Program-made: the position numbers and the translations under genes
In this document: positions 58,480 to 64,000 of the stretch, one piece after another
Position numbering within the stretch: the stretch's first letter is position 1
Layout: each line of letters opens with the position of its first letter
Source of the DNA: Marasmius tenuissimus
Lineage: Eukaryota; Basidiomycota; Agaricomycetes; Agaricales; Marasmiaceae
DNA length: 64,000 nt
Assembly (NCBI GenBank): GCA_029532415.1
Contig: JAQOTA010000017.1
Location: forward strand, 496,001 to 560,000
Direction of reading: 5' to 3'
The notes under the pieces: generated by a model
The model's database searches: none
What the model was told of the DNA's origin: nothing
The model's input: the letters and a program-made list of their open reading frames with translations, nothing else

Positions 58480-60099
58480 TCACAAATCCTTCTTGTCGCC
58501 AAGGTCCCTCCAGTGTGCAGCAACGGCAGCCTTGGTTTCTGGGTCCAGCTTCTGAATATTGTTGAATGTCTCGGTGATTTCTTTCATATAGTCAGGGGTA
58601 GAGAAAGGGGAAGTGGTAGCAAGATTGTTCATAGGGGTAGAAGAGAAAGATGGTGGTACAGTGGAAGATGATGGAAAAGAGGATGAAAAAGATCCAGGAG
58701 TAGTAGCACGGATATTGGTGCCTGTGGAACGCTGAATAGGAATGAATTGTCCTGATCGTTGGTTGGTTGGTGGAAATGTAGGACATTCATATCCTTGATG
58801 ACCTGGTTGCCGACATCTGAAGCAAAGTCCTTTATCAACACACCACTGTCGTTCCTCAGGAGTCAGCTTTTTCAGAGGGATAAGGGGCGAAGATGCACCT
58901 GGAGCCTTAAAGGCATTGACTTCCTTTGATGCTCTAGCATCTGCAGCAACTCTACCTGTGGTGGTAGATGTGGTAGTTGTTTGGGAACGAGTGACATAGT
59001 TCCCCAGGCGAGTGTTCTTCCAGCGTGCTGCTTCTGCCCTGCGACTCAAATACTCATTCTGCAACTCTACAGCTCGCTTCTTATAACCCTCTAATCCCTT
59101 TGGCCTTGGGTATGTCCCAGACACCCGATCAACTAGCTTGGGATGAAGTCCACGCTTGAAGAAGAGCAAAAGTGCCTCCTCCCCCAGCTTAGAGACAGCT
59201 GCATGTCGTTCAAATTCGGAAATGTACTTGTCGATGTCAGCCAGGTCCCCAGTCATGGTGATGGTCTCAATAGCGGTCTGAGCCTTGCCTTTGGGATCAA
59301 GTGGAGCAAAGTCCTTCTTGAATTGTTTCAAGAGAGAATCGAGGGTTGGCCACTTAACAGACTTCCTAGAGGATGCTGTAGAGTTTGCAACTCCAGTTTG
59401 TTGGCCTGCAGGATCCACGTTATTGTCCTGGTGGTCACTGTCACTGCTACCCCAATCACTTCCTTCATCATCACTACCCCATCCATATATCTCCTCCATA
59501 CACCTATCTGCCCATGCTGCACCAATATCCCCACCTAGTAATGAGAGGAAAAGCGCTTGTTGGTCCACTACAGTGGGGTACCTGTCTTCATTCAGTGCAA
59601 GGTAGTTTCTGAATTTATTGACAAATCTGTTGGTCTTGACACAGTCCCCTTCCCAATTCTCAGGCTTGACACCTCTCTCACTGGGAAAGGAGGTACAGGC
59701 AGCCTTATCCGACCCTGCTCCCAGGTTGATTGATGATTCTGGTCGGGATGATGGACGATTGTGGGTGGGATTGGTAGTAGCTGGTTGATTGGGAGATGTT
59801 TCGTGTTCTGACATGTTGGTTGATGGTGAGGACTCGGATTTTGGTCGAGGAATTGGTCTAAGGGGAACAGGACTAATATGTTCTTCTTTGATAGTTGGTG
59901 ACGTACGGGTTTGCTCTGGAGAAATGAAGACGTGTAACTCTCTCTCCTCAGCAGCTGTCAACCAACAGTTCTCTGCTTGTGTTTCTCCAACAATATACCA
60001 GCCGTGTTGTCCGTTTGAGGTAGGCTGATCTAGCCAGTCAACTTCTTGCCGGACGTTGGCAAGTACTGCAAAAAGTCTCTCTCCGTCTCCGGGTTCAAT
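58480..60099 (-). CDS. Gag polyprotein of the Gypsy element
   Basis: The frame is open from 60099 to the stop at 58480-58482; the first in-frame ATG is near 59812 (MSEHETSPNQPA). The central part (VKPENWEGDCVKTNRFVNKF … ALFLSLLGGDIGAAWADR … KYISEFERHAAVSKLGEEAL) is a typical retrotransposon capsid. A CCHC zinc knuckle (CFRCRQPGHQGYEC) lies near the C-terminus. It packages element RNA into particles. The same frame continues upstream beyond a TGA at 60100-60102 for about 45 codons of Pro/Arg-rich sequence, so the true N-terminus may lie upstream and be broken by this TGA. Confidence 0.85.
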   Translation of the reverse strand: MEPGDGERLFAVLANVRQEVDWLDQPTSNGQHGWYIVGETQAENCWLTAAEERELHVFISPEQTRTSPTIKEEHISPVPLRPIPRPKSESSPSTNMSEHETSPNQPATTNPTHNRPSSRPESSINLGAGSDKAACTSFPSERGVKPENWEGDCVKTNRFVNKFRNYLALNEDRYPTVVDQQALFLSLLGGDIGAAWADRCMEEIYGWGSDDEGSDWGSSDSDHQDNNVDPAGQQTGVANSTASSRKSVKWPTLDSLLKQFKKDFAPLDPKGKAQTAIETITMTGDLADIDKYISEFERHAAVSKLGEEALLLFFKRGLHPKLVDRVSGTYPRPKGLEGYKKRAVELQNEYLSRRAEAARWKNTRLGNYVTRSQTTTTSTTTGRVAADARASKEVNAFKAPGASSPLIPLKKLTPEERQWCVDKGLCFRCRQPGHQGYECPTFPPTNQRSGQFIPIQRSTGTNIRATTPGSFSSSFPSSSTVPPSFSSTPMNNLATTSPFSTPDYMKEITETFNNIQKLDPETKAAVAAHWRDLGDKKDL

Positions 60100-60221
60100 T
60101 CAATGTGGTAAAGGAAAAGGGCGGGGATACTGAGGTTCTGGTCTTGGTTCTGGGCTAGGTGCTCTTGCAGTTTCTCGAGGTCCTCGTTGCCGGGAGGGTG
60201 AAGCAATGTTGGGCAATGAGA

Positions 60222-60680
60222 TTATTCGATGAGGATGAAGGAAAGAGCACGAGCTTGGAGATCAGGATATAGAAGACGACCAGAAAGTGTGAAAAATAAG
60301 TTGGAAACAAAGGTGAATTCTCTTTCAGGGATAATAGCAGGAATACGTTGTGCAAGAGTGGGTAAAGGGGTGTCAAAGAGTTGAGTAATGCAAAGGGGGC
60401 CTTGGTATAGGATAATGGTGATAGAGGGATCTGTGAATTCAAAGACCCTCACTAGTAGGTACTGATTGTGGAAAGTGGAGTCTTCACCTGAGGTCCACAC
60501 TGCACGGTGTGTATTAACCCAGCAATTGTTATATCTCTCAGGACTCCAGAGTATTCTGTGACCAAGTTCTTCACGGTTTAAGGTTCTGCTAAAGGATGGG
60601 GCAATCCCTGGGTAGGGGTATGCGTCAATATGTGCCAGTGTGCCAACAAGGTGGGGTGAGAGTAAAAGGAGCTTGTCCAA
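60222..60680 (-). CDS. ORF0 / possible gag N-terminal region of the Gypsy element
   Basis: A 153-codon open frame starting immediately inside the 5' LTR (…KLLLLSPHLVGTLAHIDA…) and ending at TAA near 60222. Codons appear coding-like, with a 'RILWSPERYNNCWVNTHRAV' stretch. There is no ATG at its beginning, so translation would need a start in the LTR or a non-AUG start. The downstream gag frame overlaps in another phase, so ORF0 could be the first part of Gag separated by a frameshift, or a distinct leader protein. Confidence 0.5.
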   Translation of the reverse strand: MDKLLLLSPHLVGTLAHIDAYPYPGIAPSFSRTLNREELGHRILWSPERYNNCWVNTHRAVWTSGEDSTFHNQYLLVRVFEFTDPSITIILYQGPLCITQLFDTPLPTLAQRIPAIIPEREFTFVSNLFFTLSGRLLYPDLQARALSFILIE

Positions 60681-60681
60681 G

Positions 60682-61190
60682 TGTCACAAATGGCCTCTCT
60701 GAAGAAACCTCTCAAGCCACCTGAACTCACTCAGAGATAGAACTAGTTGATAGAAAAGTAAAAGAGTAGATTGAGCAGCCAAAAGCTCAACCCAGCACAA
60801 GTGCTACAAGCGGTGGGGAGACAAAGTGGACAAGCTGGGAAACTACCTACAGAGACCATGAGTATATATGAGAATATGCATCACAAGGAATGAATGAAAT
60901 GATGAGAACTGTCAAAAGTATCCATGAGAGAAAAGCGGGGAAGTCAAACCAAACATGTATAGTTGTAACCAATGGTAAGGTATGAGAAAGAGATCAAAAG
61001 ATGATTGTTCCATGATGAAAGACCAAAATAACTAATATGGCTCAATAAGTAAATGAGGATGACAGGTGCCAATGCTATGTCGATGGGAGAATTGATTGGA
61101 ATGACTCTGGTGATGGTAAATGGCAAGATCCGGGGAAGTAGGGCCGGCACCGGGGTGGACAGGACAAAAGAATAGTGGCAGTTTGTGACA
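60682..61190 (-). repeat. 5' LTR of the Gypsy element (minus orientation)
   Basis: 509 bp, with termini TGTCAC…GTGACA forming a short inverted repeat. It abuts the GCCCT target duplication at 61191. Confidence 0.95.
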
Positions 61191-61475
61191 GCCCTTTCTT
61201 CCTTGTGGATGATTCATCTAACGTTTTGACCAGTTCAGTGAATCGGAGAGACATATGCTCCCTCTCGAGGACACGGTAATAGGTTTGGCCAGGCACTTGC
61301 TCGTCGTCGGCGAGTGCGGACGAGAGATCCTTGATCAGGCTAGATTCTCCCGTTCCGCGAAGGTACTCTTCTCGCTGTCGAGCCATCTGAAAGCGGGGTA
61401 AGTTTCTGCCACATTGATTTCGAAACTGGTACTCACGGTCGCACGTCGTTGTTGTCGTTTATCAAAGGTTGACAT
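61191..61475 (-). pseudogene. Small CACTA-borne gene interrupted by the Gypsy insertion (5' part)
   Basis: Exon 1 is 61475-61437 (MSTFDKRQQRRAT) and intron 61436-61387 is GTGAGT..TTTCAG. Exon 2 starts at 61386 (MARQREEYLRGTGESSLIKD) and runs to the Gypsy boundary at 61190. Removing the retrotransposon and one GCCCT copy continues the frame at 53938 for about 16 codons (…REEQRERSKGGEI) to a TAG at 53890-53892, giving a basic protein of about 105 aa. As the sequence stands the frame instead runs into the LTR. Function unknown; it lies upstream of, and in the same direction as, the 1590-aa gene. Confidence 0.65.
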
Positions 61476-63092
61476 GGATGGTGTTGGTTAAGCGCAAGGG
61501 AACATGCCCGTGCTCGTGCCCCACGCACTGGGCACGTGGCCATCACGTTCTGGGTAGGCCCGGTGATCCGACATCAGGTCGTGTGGCTATCATTTGTGGG
61601 TGTATGTATAACGAGCCTCCATTCTATCACTTATTGAACAAGTATGTACAGGTGAATACTGTGGATGGCAAACTCCATGCTCAAGAAGTCGGTAAGTACC
61701 CAAACTCTCTATTCTTTGGATCCTACGCCCTCCGCCACGTTTCTCCTTATCAGCGGGGCGATCACGTCCTGATAGTTGAGAAGTCCCGGGATTTCTGGCA
61801 GCTCAAAGATCTCTTGGTGGCGTTGTTGGCAGTCGGAGCATTGGTCGCGAGGCCGTCGCAAACATATTCCATCCAGCTCGGCGTGTACGGCTTTTTCTAG
61901 GCACGTCAAATCCTCAATAGTCTTCACAAAATTAACTGAAGTGATAGGGAACCGCACCAATCGCGTACGTATCGTCAACCCATATTGGCACGAACCATTC
62001 GTGCTGGTAAGATGGACATTGCAGCCGCCACTCGAGTGCGCGCCTTCTGTAATCGGTCGTACGCCTGACCTTGTACAGGGCCGCGTTTGGGTGCGTCGTC
62101 GGACCGTAAATTCTGAAGCAATATATCCACCCAGGTATCTTCACTCGTACTCCGGCATTGTTCAGAACTGCGGTACTGATCGAATCGTGTGGCCAATTGC
62201 AAGATGATTGGCGTAACTTGAGGCTGATCTCGAGGGGGATGGTCGTGTACAGCGGTTGTTGTGGCCGAAAGGACGTGGTACGATGCCGAGGGAGGTAGCA
62301 AGATGAAGTCAGAGTTGGGCGGGCATCGAGGATAAAGATGACTTCTTCGATGTTTGACGAAGTCGATTGGCAAGTTACGGTTCGCTCTTCGCTGCTGCTG
62401 CTGACCGATGTCGATGAGCATTGCAGGAACACGTTCGGCGATTGGTTCAGTGAACAAAGGCCATATGCGGGTACTGGTGAACGATTATCGAGGGTCGGTT
62501 CGGGTGGCCGTAAGGATGAAACATGCGAATACTGCGACGTGAAAACGTCGTTTGATCGTTGGATGGTATGATAATGGGTGTTGAGGAAAGGAGGGCTGGG
62601 GAGCCGTATGCACATAACGTCAACGGAGTGTGGGTCCATCTTCTTTATCTTCGTTATCGAAGTCTTCTGATGATTTTCTATTCCTCCCTGCTCGATTTTG
62701 ACTGAGAGTGGATGCCGAAAGGGACGAGCGGCGCTGGATGTAGTTGGATAGACCTGTACTGTGAGTTGTCGCTATGAGAGCCCTGATTCCTCCTGAAGAG
62801 ACTGAATATCACGCACCTAGAGCCCACAGTATCCTTCCTGTCCTTGGCTAAAGTCCTCCGGAGCCGTGTATGCTGATTTCAAGAGAGGTAGCAAAAAGGA
62901 TGTTGACAGTGGGAGAAGAGCTCAATAACCGGCGGCTGTGCACCGACGCCGGTACCGACGCCGACGCCGACGCTGACACCAACTCAAGCATACTCGTTGT
63001 ACAAACTTGTTACATAGATCTGTGACAGTCGATTATGTTTTTTTGCCAATAAATACATTGATTTGTACATTATTTGAATCTCCGCTGAACAT
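61476..63092. other. CACTA right subterminal region, no confident gene
   Basis: Open frames exist on both strands (plus 61469-61900 and 61776-62207; minus 61978-61709 and 62639-61932). The minus frame at 61978-61709 has a small Cys pair (CLRRPRDQCSDCQQRH). Overlap on both strands and lack of splice-supported structure prevent a call. The region probably holds promoters of the minus-strand cargo genes. Confidence 0.35.
62943..62977 (+). repeat. Short (CCGACG)n microsatellite
   Basis: About five to six imperfect copies of CCGACG/CCGACGC just inside the right end of the CACTA element. Confidence 0.7.
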
Positions 63093-63192
63093 TCGCCATG
63101 AGGACTCGATTTGTCCTCAAGTTGGCCTCAAGTTGATCTCACCCGAGACGGTCTCGGTTGAGACTCAACCAAGACGCCTTGTGCCCCCAGTG
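63093..63192 (+). repeat. Right terminal inverted repeat of the CACTA element
   Basis: The inverted copy of the left end, terminating CCCCCAGTG at 63192 and followed by TTA. It has one extra 11-bp unit relative to the left TIR, within the CAACTTGAG subterminal repeats. Confidence 0.92.
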
Positions 63193-63564
63193 TTACAGCA
63201 CTTCAAAGCATCTCTCAATTGGATCAAACGAGTCAGCGCTATCGTTGATCCAGCAGATCAAACACGCTTCTCAAGTACGGCCAAGGGTTCGGTCGGTGCA
63301 TCCATTTTAACTCAGTTCATCGAGCTCGCGGTATAGATATCCGAAGAGTTCCCAAATGTATCATCATGGGTGCAATGGTGGACGCGAAAGAAAACGCTGC
63401 AGTACTGATTGCATCAGCACGGCGCATGGACCCTACCCTTTGGAATTCTATCCCGACAACCACCGATTCTGTAGAATCGATCCATTGGCGCTCATACAGT
63501 GCTTTTGGTAGACGACATGAGCTCATCAGCGGATTCTATGCGTTATATGAGGTGGCGGGTTTCT
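63193..63564 (+). pseudogene. Right half of the older transposon-like gene relic
   Basis: The frame entering from the left (LQHFKASLNWIKRVSAIVD … FIELAV) stops near 63336. Another frame from 63366 reads RRMDPTLWNSIPTTTDSVES and YALYEVAGFFEEE. The pattern 'W-x-WWTR … MD..LW.SIP.TT..VES.H' resembles proteins of agaricomycete MULE-like transposons. It is the continuation of the relic at 38674-40325, separated by the giant CACTA. Confidence 0.65.
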
Positions 63565-64000
63565 TTGAGGAGGAAAATATGAATAATGTAGGATATCCGG
63601 ACGCCGACAAGGTCGTTTAGTCATGACTTTGAGTTTCGAAATCACTGTATTCTGAATCTATGGTCATCTTTTGTATCATCTTACAGGTCCAATCACGGTC
63701 ATATTCAAGTTGTTCACCATCTATACTGTTCAACACAACGTCCCCAGGAACAAAATATGTACTTCTAATTCTCGAGCAGCAGTCTTTTGCCATGAATAAG
63801 TACGTAAGAGAGTCGGACGTCGGCTGAGGCCCTCAAGTTCGCTCAAGCGCTCAAGATTCGACACTAATTGTTACTCGCAATTATTGAAGTTCTATAGGTC
63901 CTTCACAACGTCAACTTAGAGCACTATGTTGAACTGAACTCACGCTGAGCTCACGCACGCTGGTATGGTCCCGATTTGATATTATCGCCCCCCATCGGTT
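63565..64000 (+). pseudogene. DUF6535 3' tail and flank (relic 4), fused to the transposon relic
   Basis: 63565-63620 encodes …NNVGYPDADKVV then TAG, matching the conserved DUF6535 tail (VGGPDADRNV). The following ~380 bases match the 3' flanks after relics 2 and 3 (ctcgagcag, 'gcgctcaa', 'caacgtc' blocks). The open frame from the transposon relic reads directly into this tail. It shows that the DUF6535 array once continued to here. Confidence 0.75.

Larger units (their letters stand above)
53939..61190 (-). mobile_element. Ty3/Gypsy LTR retrotransposon (chromovirus), nested in the CACTA element
   Basis: Two 509-bp LTRs flank a 6.2-kb interior read on the minus strand. GCCCT is present on both sides (53934-53938 and 61191-61195), a perfect 5-bp target duplication. 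Gene order is ORF0, gag, then protease-RT-RNase H-integrase-chromodomain, which is the Ty3/Gypsy chromovirus order. A polypurine tract abuts the 3' LTR. The LTRs look identical except at one CpG/CpA position near the left end, so the insertion is recent, yet pol carries two nonsense codons. Total length is 7252 bp. Confidence 0.95.
40326..63192 (+). mobile_element. Giant CACTA (EnSpm-type) DNA transposon, 22,867 bp
   Basis: The left end starts CACTGGGGGCAGAAGGCGTC and the right end is its inverted counterpart, ending GCCCCCAGTG at 63192. The inverted repeats run for 89 bp (left) and 100 bp (right); over this length I count only a handful of mismatches plus one 11-bp indel. The three bases before the left end (40323-40325) and after the right end (63193-63195) are both TTA, a 3-bp target duplication as expected for CACTA elements. 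A Tnp2-like transposase lies just inside the left end. Other cargo is on the minus strand: a conserved transposon-associated gene (broken), a ~1590-aa protein gene and a small gene split by a nested Gypsy element. Without the 7.25-kb Gypsy insertion the element would be about 15.6 kb. Confidence 0.9.

Noticed and set aside
61469..62639. Overlapping frames on both strands near the right end of the CACTA element
   Set aside because: Neither strand shows a splice-supported or motif-bearing product; choosing one would be a guess.
40326..63192. Interpretation as a Starship-type giant fungal element
   Set aside because: No tyrosine-recombinase (DUF3435) captain gene was seen at either end. The ends are inverted CACTG repeats with TTA duplication and a Tnp2-like transposase, which fit CACTA.
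1..64000. CRISPR arrays, riboswitches, bacterial operons
   Set aside because: The window is clearly eukaryotic; no regularly spaced repeats or bacterial-type signals were seen.

Overview
The window looks like a chromosome segment of an agaricomycete (mushroom-forming) fungus. Genes are split by many introns of about 45-100 bp with GT..AG ends, an intron-bearing tRNA-Gln is present, three paralogous DUF6535 membrane-protein genes occur (a family expanded in Agaricomycetes), and the transposons are of basidiomycete type: a Tnp2-like CACTA transposase and a chromodomain Ty3/Gypsy element. All calls come from reading the sequence; no database search was run.

Layout. (1) 1-10.3 kb is ordinary genic DNA: an S/R-rich coiled-coil protein of unknown function (+), tRNA-Gln(CTG) with a 32-nt intron, a nine-exon class-III PLP aminotransferase (+), an ICMT/PEMT-like membrane methyltransferase (-) and an S9 prolyl-oligopeptidase-type peptidase (-). 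(2) 11.3-38 kb is a birth-and-death array of DUF6535 genes. Three apparently intact copies (11329-14710, 21747-25106, 31968-35327) share a peculiar architecture of seven small phase-0 exons followed by one large exon. Around them lie remains of further copies: solitary 3' tails, a promoter block without its gene, and two decayed APN2-like (AP endonuclease 2) pseudogenes lying tail-to-tail with DUF6535 genes. (3) 38.7-40.3 kb and 63.2-63.6 kb are two halves of an older transposon-like relic.

(4) 40326-63192 separates those halves. It is a 22,867-bp segment bounded by roughly 90-100 bp terminal inverted repeats that start CACTG and flanked on both sides by TTA. This is the signature of one giant CACTA (EnSpm-type) transposon. 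It carries an apparently intact Tnp2-like transposase (1023 aa); a conserved transposon-associated protein broken by two in-frame TGA codons; an apparently intact gene for a roughly 1590-aa protein of unknown function with a repeated aromatic 'W-E-x-x...EGP' module; and a small gene interrupted by a nested, young Ty3/Gypsy chromovirus (53939-61190; 509-bp LTRs that look identical except at one base; perfect GCCCT target duplication). Removing the 22.9-kb segment plus one TTA joins the flanking relic into one open frame, which supports a single insertion event.

How the pieces fit: the array grew by head-to-tail duplication and decayed in place. It was then invaded by transposons, and the giant CACTA was itself invaded by the Gypsy element. 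The most novel objects are the giant CACTA with its cargo and the repeat-rich giant protein it encodes.
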